Origin: BOG-908 sp964242595
GTDB taxonomy: Bacteria; Pseudomonadota; Alphaproteobacteria; Acetobacterales; Acetobacteraceae
Reading direction: 5' to 3'
Length of the DNA stretch: 25,251 bases
Assembly (NCBI GenBank): GCA_964242595.1
Contig: CAXTBC010000058.1
Location: 1 to 25,251 of the forward strand
Position numbers and translations under genes: made by a program. Each line of letters starts with the position of its first letter. Positions within the stretch are counted from its first letter, which is position 1. Below the pieces are notes generated by a model. The model made no database searches and was not told where the DNA came from. It was given only the letters and a program-made list of their open reading frames with translations. Positions 1-7,301 of the stretch are shown here, piece after piece.

Positions 1-433
1 CGGTGGCGCCCAGGCGGTGGCGGCCGAGCAGCTCGGCGGTCAGGCGAAACGGATCGTCGTTGGGTTCCATGAACAGGCGGCCCATCACCTGCAGCACCAG
101 AGCGCGGCGGCCGTCGGCCAGCTCGACGAGCACGGAGCCCTGGCCGGGAGTGCCGGGGGGGAAGTTGAGCGGGCGGATGAGGCGCTTCTGAGTCTCGATG
201 TAGCCCAGCAGTTCCTTGCGGTCCCACGCGTGGTTGCCCAGCGTGAGGACGTCGGCGCCGGCGGCGAACAGCGCGTCCGCCATGGCAGGGGCGCAGCCGA
301 AACCGTGGCTGGCATTTTCCACGTTGACGATGACGAGGTCCAGCCCGAGTTGCGCGCGCAGGTTGGGCAGCGCGGCGGCGGCGGCGTCCCGGCCGGCACG
401 GCCTACTAGGTCTCCCAGGAAGAGGATGCGCAT
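1..433 (-). CDS. YmdB-type metallophosphoesterase (TIGR00282 family), 3' part outside window
   Basis: Reading the minus strand from the ATG at 433-431 gives an open frame to the window edge, 144 codons with no stop. The protein opens MRILFLGDLVGRAGRD, then has NVENASHGFG (about residues 37-46) and GNHAWDRKEL (about 70-79). These are the metal-ligand motifs (GD, N, GNH) of the YmdB/TIGR00282 calcineurin-like phosphoesterases, which act on 2',3'-cyclic nucleotides in characterised members. The segment NFPPGTPGQG is also typical of the family. The protein should be cytoplasmic, since no signal peptide is seen. Full members are about 260-280 residues, so roughly half is present. It is divergent from the VOC gene, with a repeat element about 30 bp upstream of its start. 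Substrate and physiological role here are not shown by the sequence. Confidence 0.88.
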   Translation of the reverse strand, partial: MRILFLGDLVGRAGRDAAAAALPNLRAQLGLDLVIVNVENASHGFGCAPAMADALFAAGADVLTLGNHAWDRKELLGYIETQKRLIRPLNFPPGTPGQGSVLVELADGRRALVLQVMGRLFMEPNDDPFRLTAELLGRHRLGAT

Positions 434-464
434 CTGGCGGCTTTCGGGTTGTGAGGAGAAGGAG

Positions 465-504
465 GAAGGCCTTCTTTTCTGAAGAAAAGAACCAAAAGAC
501 TCTT
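465..504 (+). repeat. Hairpin repeat element, copy A
   Basis: It starts GAAGGCCTTCTTTTCTGAAG, and the full copy is a stem (TTCTTTTC / GAAAAGAA, loop TGAA) followed by an A-rich and T-rich tail (CAAAAGACTCTT). It belongs to the dispersed family seen at ten sites in this window. It lies in the divergent gap between the metallophosphoesterase and the VOC gene. Confidence 0.85.
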
Positions 505-640
505 GACTGTGATCTCCTGTTGTTTTGTTGGCAGCCGGCTTGTGACTACACGGCATTTCTTTGAACACGCATGGTTGTTCCTGCTTTTGTCTTGTCGCGC
601 AACTGCGTTCAGCGGCGTGACGTTCCTTGGAGGACGGCGC

Positions 641-1561
641 ATGCGCGCCTTGGAGCTTGCAATGCCCGCTACAGCGACACGGCTTTTGCTGACCATGGCT
701 GCCTGTGTGACGGCGGTGACGGCGGTGGCGGCGCCCCCTGCCTTACCGGCAATCATGGAACCGGCCAGCCAGGAGCATCATCCGGGCAAGGACCTGTTCC
801 AGCAGCTGGTGACACCCGATCTGGAGGCGGCCAAGGCGTTCTACGGCGGCCTGTTCGGCTGGCAGTTTACCGATGTTGCCGGCACCCGCCCGCCTTACGC
901 AGTGGCGACGCTGGACGGACACGTAGTGGCAGGCGTGGCGGAGCGGCCAGTGCCGCAGGGCCAGCAGCGCCAGTCGGCGTGGCTTGGCTTCTTCTCGGTG
1001 ACCGACGTTGCGGCATCGGTGACTGCGGCCTCCGACCGGGGTGGACGCGTGCTGGCGGCACTGCGCAGCGTGCCGGGCCTGGGGACCGAGGCGGTGCTGG
1101 CCGACCCGCAGGGCGCGGTGTTCGGCGTGCTGGCCTCGGCCAGCGGCGACCCGCCGGACTCGCTCAAGCCGGTGGGGACGTGGATCTGGCGCTCGCTGCT
1201 GACCACGGACGCGGTAAGCGACGTGGCGTTCTACCAGGCGATGTTCGGCTACAAGACGTACACGCTTCCGGCGCCGGCCGGCGAGCAGCACATCCTGCTG
1301 GCCAGCGAGGACTACGCGCGGGCGACCGCGAACACCCTGCCCACCAACCGGCCGGGCATGCACCCGCACTGGCTCAACTTCGTGCGCGTGGTGGATGCCG
1401 GCCAGGCAGCGACGAAGGCTACGTCGTTGGGTGGGCACGTGCTGGTGGCGCCGCACACGGACCGGCATGGCGGACAGATCGCTGTGGTGGCCGATCCGCA
1501 GGGGGCGCCGGTGGGGCTGTTCGAGTGGGGCAGTGGCGAGACGAAGGAGTTGACCAAGTGA
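641..1561 (+). CDS. Exported two-domain VOC (glyoxalase/bleomycin-resistance fold) protein
   Basis: A 306-residue protein. I chose ATG 641 because GGAGGA lies at 629-634, six bases upstream. The open frame extends back to 503, but only through the repeat element. Residues 1 to about 31 form a Sec signal peptide ending AVAA. Two VOC modules follow: the first from about residue 51 (FYGGLFGW at 67-74, ADPQGAVFG at 154-162), the second from about 180 (FYQAMFGY at 197-204, ADPQGAPVGLFEW at 284-296). The AFYGGLFGW and ADPQGA signatures are characteristic of the VOC superfamily. The substrate is unknown, since VOC proteins range from lyases and dioxygenases to binding proteins. Its stop overlaps the next gene's start, so the pair is probably co-translated. 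An exported VOC protein is less common than a cytosolic one. Confidence 0.85.
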   Translation: MRALELAMPATATRLLLTMAACVTAVTAVAAPPALPAIMEPASQEHHPGKDLFQQLVTPDLEAAKAFYGGLFGWQFTDVAGTRPPYAVATLDGHVVAGVAERPVPQGQQRQSAWLGFFSVTDVAASVTAASDRGGRVLAALRSVPGLGTEAVLADPQGAVFGVLASASGDPPDSLKPVGTWIWRSLLTTDAVSDVAFYQAMFGYKTYTLPAPAGEQHILLASEDYARATANTLPTNRPGMHPHWLNFVRVVDAGQAATKATSLGGHVLVAPHTDRHGGQIAVVADPQGAPVGLFEWGSGETKELTK

Positions 1562-1920
1562 GGCGCCCACTACGGCTTGCGGCGGCGTGCCTGCTGGGAT
1601 TGCCGCTCGCCCTGGGCGGCTGCGTTGGCGGTGTGGGCGGCGGAGGTTACGACGTGGGCGGCGACTACTACGAACCGTACGGCTACGATTACGGCGGATT
1701 CGGCGGCGGCTATGATGTCGGGCCGTATCGGGACGGTGGGTTTGGCCATGGCGGCTACGATCATGGCGGGTTTGCGCATGGCGGTGGCGGCTATCCCGGC
1801 ATCCCCGGTGGCGACCACGGGAACAGGTCCGGTGGCGGCGGAGGTGGGTTCGGCGGCGGTCATGGCGGCGGCGGTGGCGGCGGCCATGGCGGCGGCGGTG
1901 GCGGTGGGCACGGGAGATAG
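1558..1920 (+). CDS. Small Gly/His/Tyr-rich lipoprotein
   Basis: A 120-residue product from GTG 1558, which overlaps the VOC stop as GTGA. AAGGAG at 1544-1549 gives an eight-base spacing, and this decides the start. Residues 1-21 are a lipoprotein signal peptide (MRRPLRLAAACLLGLPLALGG) ending in an LGGC lipobox, so Cys22 should be lipidated. The rest is low complexity: Gly with Tyr and Asp first (GGDYYEPYGYDYGGFGGGYD), then repeated HGG units, ending in runs of Gly broken by His (GGGHGGGGGGGHGG). The His and acidic residues could bind metal, but that is inference. No family is recognised. The four-base overlap suggests translational coupling and a shared role with the VOC protein. Confidence 0.75.
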   Translation: MRRPLRLAAACLLGLPLALGGCVGGVGGGGYDVGGDYYEPYGYDYGGFGGGYDVGPYRDGGFGHGGYDHGGFAHGGGGYPGIPGGDHGNRSGGGGGGFGGGHGGGGGGGHGGGGGGGHGR

Positions 1921-2064
1921 CCACGTGGAATGAGGGCGCAGGATTAAGTGGCTTGCGAAATGCGAGTTGGTATCGTCGCGTGAGTGCATTCACAACCTGT
2001 TTCGACGGTCGCTAATGTGCGTTTCCAACCGACGCTCAAGTCGCGACTAACACGATCGGCAGGC

Positions 2065-2139
2065 TACAGACGGCGGAACCCGATCGAACGCGCGTTGTGC
2101 TTCCTCAAAGACTTCCGACGAGTCGCCACAAGATACGAC
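2065..2139 (+). pseudogene. Remnant of an IS5-family transposase C-terminus
   Basis: One frame reads YRRRNPIERALCFLKDFRRV followed by ATRYD. This matches the conserved C-terminal DDE-transposase motif of IS5-group elements (N-x-IER-x-F-x-x-LK-x-FRR-x-ATRYDK), which holds the catalytic Glu. Upstream and downstream sequence loses any resemblance within a few tens of bases. No N-terminal part and no clear terminal inverted repeats are seen. This is a decayed scrap, not a working element. The surrounding gap 1921-2351 contains no convincing gene. Confidence 0.7.
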
Positions 2140-2300
2140 AACTCGCCATCACCGACGATGCCGCCGTCTGGCGTTCCACAACCGTGATCTGGTGATTGTA
2201 AGGCTGGAGCCTGGAGCGAGTTAGGACAACGGCGCACGTTACCGAGTGCAAATTCCCTGCTAAGTATGAACGATCGGGTGCTTGTGGCGAAGCCAGAGCT

Positions 2301-2345
2301 CAAAACAGAAAACTTTCGACGCTTCTTCAGAAAAGAAACGCCGCC
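2301..2345 (-). repeat. Hairpin repeat element, copy B (decayed)
   Basis: GAAAACTTTCGACGCTTCTT then CAGAAAAGAAACGCC is recognisable as the minus-strand form of the dispersed hairpin element, but the left arm is shortened (GCTTCTTCAG rather than GCTTCTTTTCTTCAG). It sits seven bases beyond the surA stop codon, where it could act as a transcript end. Confidence 0.6.
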
Positions 2346-2351
2346 CCTCCA

Positions 2352-3653
2352 CTAAGTGCGCTGGTCGATCAGCGCCCGGCGCTTGAGATCCTGCTGCAAC
2401 TGGCGCGACATCAGCTCCACGCGCTCCTCGAAAAGCTGGTTGGCGATGTCGTCACGGCCCATCGCGGCCATGTTTTTCTGCTCGCGCTTGCAGACCATCA
2501 CCACCAGGATGCCGTCGGTGGTCACCAGCGCCTTGCTGGCCTGCCCCGGTGCCAGTTCGCCCAGCAGTTGCTGCATCGGCCCGGTCAGCTTGTCGAGCCG
2601 CACCGGGCCGGGATCGGACGCGCGCTTGTTGCCGGCCGCGGCGTTGGCCGACTCGATATCGGTACAGCTGTGCGCGGCCTTCGAGAGCGTCTGCCCCTCC
2701 ACCAGGGCTTTGCGCTGCTCCGGGGTGGGGTTGGAGGGGTCGAGCACCGAGGCGAACGGGTAGAAGGCCTGCCGCAAGGTCAGCACGTTGGCCAAGTCCG
2801 AGCCAACCAGGCGCTTCTCCTGCAGCGTCACCACGTCGAACCCGCCGGCTACGCGAACCGGGTTGCTCACCGCACCCACCGGCATCTGCGCCACCAGGCC
2901 GGCCACAGACGGGTCCAGCTGGTCCGGCCGCACCCAGCCCAGGGACCCGCCCTCCAGGGCCGTCTGACTCTGGCTAAACTCGGCGGCCACGATGCCGAAC
3001 GGCGCGCCGGCGTGTAGCTGGCTGATCACCGTGTCGGCGAACTTCCTGGCGTCGTTCAGGCGGGACGGGTCCTCGGCCGCCACGAAGATCTCCGCCAGCC
3101 GGTATTGCGGCTTGCCCTGGTCCCTGCGGAACAGCTTCTCCTGCTCGGCGATCTCGCCCGGCGTCACTCGGCCGCGCTCACTGATCTCCTGGCGCAGCAC
3201 CTTCGTCCAGCCGAGCTGGGTGCGGATCTGGGCGATCAGCGTGGAGCGCGAGACGCCCTGGCCGGACAGCTTGTCCTGCAGCCCGCCGGGCGGCAGGTGG
3301 TTGCGGCTCTCGATGTCGTGGATCGCCTTGGCCACCTCGCTATCCGGCACGGCGATCTTGCGGTGCTGGATCTCCTGCATTTGCAGCCGGTCCTCGAGCA
3401 GCTGGCGGGTGATCTGCGGCCGCAGCAGCTTGAGCGTTTCGGGCGCGATAGGCTGGCCGGTGGTCAGCGCGAACAGCCGCGCGCGGTTGTCCACGTCGGC
3501 GCGCGTGATCACGTCGCCGTTCACCACGACCACGATGCCGTCTGCCGGCTCGACCGCCTGCACGGGCGCCGTCGGCTTGGCGGGCACCGCCTTGGAAGCG
3601 GCCAGCGCGGGGAAGCTTGCTGCGAGGAACAGGGCGGTCAGGAGGGGACGCAT
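2352..3653 (-). CDS. surA: SurA-type periplasmic peptidyl-prolyl isomerase/chaperone
   Basis: A 433-residue protein from ATG 3653; AAAGG lies about ten bases upstream. The frame extends to a GTG at 3710 but without a signal peptide there, so 3653 is preferred. Residues 1-19 are a Sec signal peptide (ALAA cleavage region). Residues 38 to about 160 form the SurA N-terminal domain (VVVVNGDVITRADVDNRARL). A parvulin PPIase domain spans about 183-280 (LAEIFVAA, GGSLGWVRPDQLDP, MPVGAVSNPVR). A second, degenerate parvulin-like region lies near 290-405, and a C-terminal helix (MGRDDIANQLFEERVELMSR) packs on the N-domain in known SurA. SurA escorts outer-membrane proteins, LptD among them, across the periplasm. 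It is 144 bases downstream of lptD on the same strand, the usual order. Confidence 0.93.
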   Translation of the reverse strand: MRPLLTALFLAASFPALAASKAVPAKPTAPVQAVEPADGIVVVVNGDVITRADVDNRARLFALTTGQPIAPETLKLLRPQITRQLLEDRLQMQEIQHRKIAVPDSEVAKAIHDIESRNHLPPGGLQDKLSGQGVSRSTLIAQIRTQLGWTKVLRQEISERGRVTPGEIAEQEKLFRRDQGKPQYRLAEIFVAAEDPSRLNDARKFADTVISQLHAGAPFGIVAAEFSQSQTALEGGSLGWVRPDQLDPSVAGLVAQMPVGAVSNPVRVAGGFDVVTLQEKRLVGSDLANVLTLRQAFYPFASVLDPSNPTPEQRKALVEGQTLSKAAHSCTDIESANAAAGNKRASDPGPVRLDKLTGPMQQLLGELAPGQASKALVTTDGILVVMVCKREQKNMAAMGRDDIANQLFEERVELMSRQLQQDLKRRALIDQRT

Positions 3654-3797
3654 GTGAGTAGCCTTTCGGACGGCCGGTAAGACAGGAAGGTCGGTTCCAG
3701 ACAAGAACACGAGACGATTTCTACTGAACGGCTGATGTCATCGGCTGGCACGGGACCGGCGGACCACGATCTCTTCTTCCAGAACCGCGGCCTTCCT

Positions 3798-6188
3798 TTA
3801 CCCATTCACGCCGAACCCGCCAATCGATTTCAGCGTAATCGTGAACAGCACCGTCGTGTCGCCGTTGTCGCCGGCGATCGAGGTGAACCGTCGGAAGGCG
3901 AAGATGTCGAAGATCAGGCACTCGTTCTCCCATTTCGCGTCGCCGCCGGCCGAGACGAGCTGACCCGTCTGGACGTCCCGCCTGGCATTGAGGCCGAACG
4001 TGTAACTGCTGAAATGAGTGGAGAACGCGGCCGTCACCTCCTGGCGCGGCGTGAAGTAGTCGGGCGGCAAGCCGTTCACCAAGAGCGGCGTGTTGTTGAG
4101 GGTGAAGGTCTGACCGAGGTTGAAGTTGTTTACGTAGAGGAAGTACGGGTTGTTGGCGCTGTAGATGTAGCCGATATTGAAACGAGCGATCGGCTGGCCA
4201 AAGCTGGTGATCGCGTCGACAAAGCGCACGTCGCCGTTGCTGTGGTCCACCCGCGTGCGGGCGGTGAAGTCCACCCACTTGTTCGGCACGAAGCTGAGCC
4301 GGCCGACGATGTCGGAGAGGTGCGCGCCGGTCTCGAACCCGCCATAGGGCTGGAACTGCGGGTAGAGGTCGTGGTCGATGTGCTGCTGGTAGGAGGCGCC
4401 TAGCAGGCCTTCCAGCTTCTGCCCGCCGGACAGGTTCCACTCGGCGCGCAAGGCGGCGTTCACCCGCACACCGCCGTCGTAGCGGTCGTAGCCGCCGAAA
4501 CGGTTCAGGTTGAACAGGGTGCTATCGGTGAACTCGTAGTTCAGCGAGTCCTCGTTGGGGATGTTGTCGCGCCTGTTGTTGCCGCTCTGCGGCGCGGCGA
4601 TCACCTGCACGATCGGCTCGACCACCTCGTTGCCGCCGCCGCTGGTGGCCCGCACGAACGGCCAGTTGAGCCGCAGCGCCACCTGCGCTTGGCCGTGCAC
4701 GCCGCGCGCGGTGTCGGCGTCCTGGAAGTTGGGCTGCCCGTTCAGGACGTTGGCGTTGTAGACGGCGCCCATTGCCTGGGCGGTGAACAGCCACTGGTCG
4801 CCCAGGTGGCCGGCATAGGGGCGGTCCCACTGCAGCCTGGTGCCCAGCTGCTGGTCGTTGGTGCCCTGGTCGCGCAGCAGGTTCCACTCCATCGTGTCGA
4901 AGCTCAGCCGGCCGCCCAGCGCGTCCGGCTCGCCCACGAAGCTGTACTGGTAGCGCGGCAGCACGTAGGGCAGCAGGTTCTGCTGGATGCTGGAGTTCAG
5001 CCCCTGGTAACTGCGCAAGTCCAGCTTGGCATAGGAGCCCACGCCGAAGCCCTCGATGAACAGCTGGCTGCTCAGCAGGTTGGCGCCGTAGCCAGGAACC
5101 TGGAAGTCGCGCAAATACGCCACCGAGCTGCCCAGGTTGATGTCGAAACCGTAGCGCCAAGTGTCGTTGTAGTCGAACAGGCCGTGGCCGAAGAAGTAGC
5201 CTGCCGTGGTGCCCTCGTCGCGCGCCACGGCCGCATCGATGCGAAGCGTGCCGAAGTTGAACACGCGGTTGTACAGCGCCTCGAGCTGCGGCCCCTGCTC
5301 GGTGCCCAGCGTTCCCGTCAGCGTCACGTCGGACTGGGCGTCCAGCACCACGTAGTAGGGCTGGCGGATGAACGTGCCCAAATAGTGGTCGGACGCGCCG
5401 ATGCTGGGCGCCAGCAGGCCGCTCTGCCGCTTCACCGAGGGATCCGACATCGAGAAGTAAGGCAGGTAGACGACGGGCAGGCCGTAGAGGTCCAGGTAGG
5501 CATCCTTGTACTCGATCCGCTTGTTCTCGAGATCCTGGGTGATCTGGTTGGCGCGTATCTCCCAGATCGGCGCGTAGTCCGGGTGGTCGCGGCAGACGTC
5601 GCAGGTGGAGTAGAGGCCGCGGCTCATGACGTTGAGCTTGCCTTCGGTGCGCCGTGCGCCGTTGGCGGCCAGCTTGGCGTTCTGTGCCATCAGCGCGCGC
5701 ATCGCGGTCAGCACGCCGTTGCGCATGCCCTGGCTCAGCTCGGCGTAGTCGGCGAACAGCACCTGCCCGTCCGGCTCCACGATCACCACGTGGCCGTACG
5801 CGGCCGCCACGTTGGTGTTGCGGTCGAAGGTGATACGGTCGGCCTTCAGCACGTGGTCGTTCTGCCAGGCCTCCACGTGCCCGTCGGCGGTCACCAGGCC
5901 GTTGGTCTTGTCGTACGTCACGCTGTCGGCCTGGAACGTCACCGGCGTGTTGCCGGACAGCGGCTGCGCGTTGAGGTCGACGGTCGGGAAGTGCTGGCCG
6001 GGCGCCTTGTACTGGGCGTGGGCCTGGGTGCAGACGAGGAAGGCAAGGAAGACAGCAGTCCTTTTTTGAAAAAAAGGACCAAAAAACTTTTGCGCCCTGT
6101 CGGGTGATTCAGGGCAGGGGCGCGACAGCGGAGTCGAAAGTTCTTTGCTTCTTTTCTTCAGAAAAGAAGGCCTTGCTTCCTGCCCCAC
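3798..6188 (-). CDS. lptD: LPS-assembly outer-membrane protein LptD, with repeat-derived N-terminal extension
   Basis: A 796-residue protein with GTG 6188 directly abutting the lptG TAG; GAGG lies about eight bases upstream in lptG. LptD inserts LPS into the outer leaflet. The hydrophobic signal core TAVFLAFLVCTQAHA ends near residue 58, followed by the OstA/LptA-like jellyroll (about 70-200; VTADGHVEAWQND, LKADRITFDRNT). The LptD barrel takes up the rest. A CDVC motif near 195 and a late ECLIF Cys fit the disulfide-forming cysteines of the family. Residues about 4-43 are encoded by two hairpin repeats in inverted orientation (ARPSFLKKRSKE and FFGPFFQKRT), and I see no other ATG, GTG or TTG in frame nearer the signal core. 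So either translation starts at 6188, giving a long charged n-region, or at a non-standard codon. Confidence 0.92.
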   Translation of the reverse strand: MGQEARPSFLKKRSKELSTPLSRPCPESPDRAQKFFGPFFQKRTAVFLAFLVCTQAHAQYKAPGQHFPTVDLNAQPLSGNTPVTFQADSVTYDKTNGLVTADGHVEAWQNDHVLKADRITFDRNTNVAAAYGHVVIVEPDGQVLFADYAELSQGMRNGVLTAMRALMAQNAKLAANGARRTEGKLNVMSRGLYSTCDVCRDHPDYAPIWEIRANQITQDLENKRIEYKDAYLDLYGLPVVYLPYFSMSDPSVKRQSGLLAPSIGASDHYLGTFIRQPYYVVLDAQSDVTLTGTLGTEQGPQLEALYNRVFNFGTLRIDAAVARDEGTTAGYFFGHGLFDYNDTWRYGFDINLGSSVAYLRDFQVPGYGANLLSSQLFIEGFGVGSYAKLDLRSYQGLNSSIQQNLLPYVLPRYQYSFVGEPDALGGRLSFDTMEWNLLRDQGTNDQQLGTRLQWDRPYAGHLGDQWLFTAQAMGAVYNANVLNGQPNFQDADTARGVHGQAQVALRLNWPFVRATSGGGNEVVEPIVQVIAAPQSGNNRRDNIPNEDSLNYEFTDSTLFNLNRFGGYDRYDGGVRVNAALRAEWNLSGGQKLEGLLGASYQQHIDHDLYPQFQPYGGFETGAHLSDIVGRLSFVPNKWVDFTARTRVDHSNGDVRFVDAITSFGQPIARFNIGYIYSANNPYFLYVNNFNLGQTFTLNNTPLLVNGLPPDYFTPRQEVTAAFSTHFSSYTFGLNARRDVQTGQLVSAGGDAKWENECLIFDIFAFRRFTSIAGDNGDTTVLFTITLKSIGGFGVNG
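6058..6174. repeat. Hairpin repeat element, copies C1 and C2 (head-to-head pair)
   Basis: C1 (6058-6092) has the stem GTCCTTTTTT / AAAAAAGGAC then CAAAAAACTTTTG. C2 (about 6134-6174) is the other orientation, GAAAGTTCTTTGCTTCTTTT then CTTCAGAAAAGAAGGCC. Between them is GCGACAGCGGAGTC, the spacer sequence also found in other copies. The pair lies entirely inside the 5' end of the lptD reading frame, just after lptG. Confidence 0.85.
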
Positions 6189-7301
6189 CTAGCCATCCTC
6201 GAGGTGCAGCAGGAGGGCCACCGACAACAGCAGCCCCGCCCCCGCCGGCGCCCACGCCGCCAGCACCGCCGGCAACGCCCCCGACTGGCCAAACTCCTCG
6301 GCCACCTTGCTCACCGTGAACAACACGAACCCCGCTGCAACCCCGGACCCCACCATGCGGGCCACGCCCCCGCGCCGTGTCTGGCGCATGGAGAAGCCGG
6401 CGGCAACCAGCGCCATGGTTCCACAAAGTAACGGCAGCGCCAGCAGCGACTGGAAATGCAGCCGGTGGCGCACCGAGGAGAAGCCGGCGCTCTCCAGCAG
6501 CCGGATGAACCCGGGCAGCGCCCACACCGACAGCGTCTCGGGCGACTGGAAGCTCTCCTGCACCCGCATCGCGGTCAGGTTGGTGGCAAGCTTCATGTTG
6601 CCCACCACCACCGGCAGGTGATCCGGCGTGATGGTCCGCGCGCCCGACATCTGCCAGGCGCCGCTACGCAGCGTGGCGCTGGTGGCCTCCACCCGGCTCA
6701 GCAGGTGGTCGGCCGAGTCCAGCCGGAACACGCTGATGCCGCCGGCGGCGATCACCTTGCCCTGCAGCGCCACGTCGTGCGCGTGGATGATCGCCACACC
6801 CTGCGGGTCCAGCCCGCGGTCGGCTTGGCGCAGCCACAACTGGCCGCCGGCCACCGCCAGGGTGCCGCCGGTGTGGCGCAAATAGACGTTATCCAGCGCC
6901 GCGGCGCGCGCGTACATCACCGATGACAACGGCGAGAGCCCGCCGGTGGCCGCCAGCCCCAGCGCCACCGCCGAGGCCACCGGCAGGCTGAGGAACTGCC
7001 AGGCCGACACCCCGGCCGCACGCGCCACCACCAGCTCGCTCGAGCGGGTCAGCCGCCAGAACGCGATGATGCCCCCCAGCAGCACGGCGAACGGCAGGAT
7101 CTGCAGCATGTAGTAAGGCAGCCGCAACAGCGCGATGCCCACGACCAGCCCGAAGCCGACGTCGGCGCGCAGCGAGGCGCGGCGCAGCAGCTCGATGAAG
7201 TCGAACAGCATCACCAGCATCGAGAGGGCGGCCAGCATGGCCATCGCCGCCCAGGTGAACTGGCGCGCGATGTAGGCCGAGAGCGTGAGTGCGAACTTCA
7301 T
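6189..7301 (-). CDS. lptG: LPS export ABC transporter permease LptG
   Basis: A 370-residue inner-membrane protein of the YjgP/YjgQ family, starting MKFALTLSAYIARQF. ATG 7301 overlaps the lptF stop by four bases (ATGA), which fixes the start over a longer open frame to 7424. It has hydrophobic segments near residues 14-38, 55-80 and 100-120, a periplasmic jellyroll in the middle (VYLRHTGGTLAVAGGQLWLR, SGARTITPDHLP), and three more C-terminal hydrophobic segments (LLALPLLCGTMALVAAGFSM). This is the usual LptF/G layout. With LptF and the ATPase LptB it pulls LPS from the inner membrane and passes it to LptC and LptA. The family is known to pair LptF with LptG as a heterodimer, matching the two adjacent genes. 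Its stop abuts lptD. Confidence 0.93.
   Translation of the reverse strand: MKFALTLSAYIARQFTWAAMAMLAALSMLVMLFDFIELLRRASLRADVGFGLVVGIALLRLPYYMLQILPFAVLLGGIIAFWRLTRSSELVVARAAGVSAWQFLSLPVASAVALGLAATGGLSPLSSVMYARAAALDNVYLRHTGGTLAVAGGQLWLRQADRGLDPQGVAIIHAHDVALQGKVIAAGGISVFRLDSADHLLSRVEATSATLRSGAWQMSGARTITPDHLPVVVGNMKLATNLTAMRVQESFQSPETLSVWALPGFIRLLESAGFSSVRHRLHFQSLLALPLLCGTMALVAAGFSMRQTRRGGVARMVGSGVAAGFVLFTVSKVAEEFGQSGALPAVLAAWAPAGAGLLLSVALLLHLEDG

Noticed and set aside
503..640. Longer VOC start at 503
   Set aside because: It would read through the hairpin repeat region without a signal peptide; ATG 641 has GGAGGA at the right distance and a signal peptide.
743..1993. 416-codon Arg/His-rich open frame on the minus strand
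   Set aside because: Composition (long RRHRRR runs, no domain) is that expected from the antisense of a GC-rich gene; the VOC and lipoprotein genes on the plus strand explain it.
4689..6107. 472-codon plus-strand open frame opposite lptD
   Set aside because: Val/Gln/His-rich antisense shadow of lptD with no motif or ribosome site.
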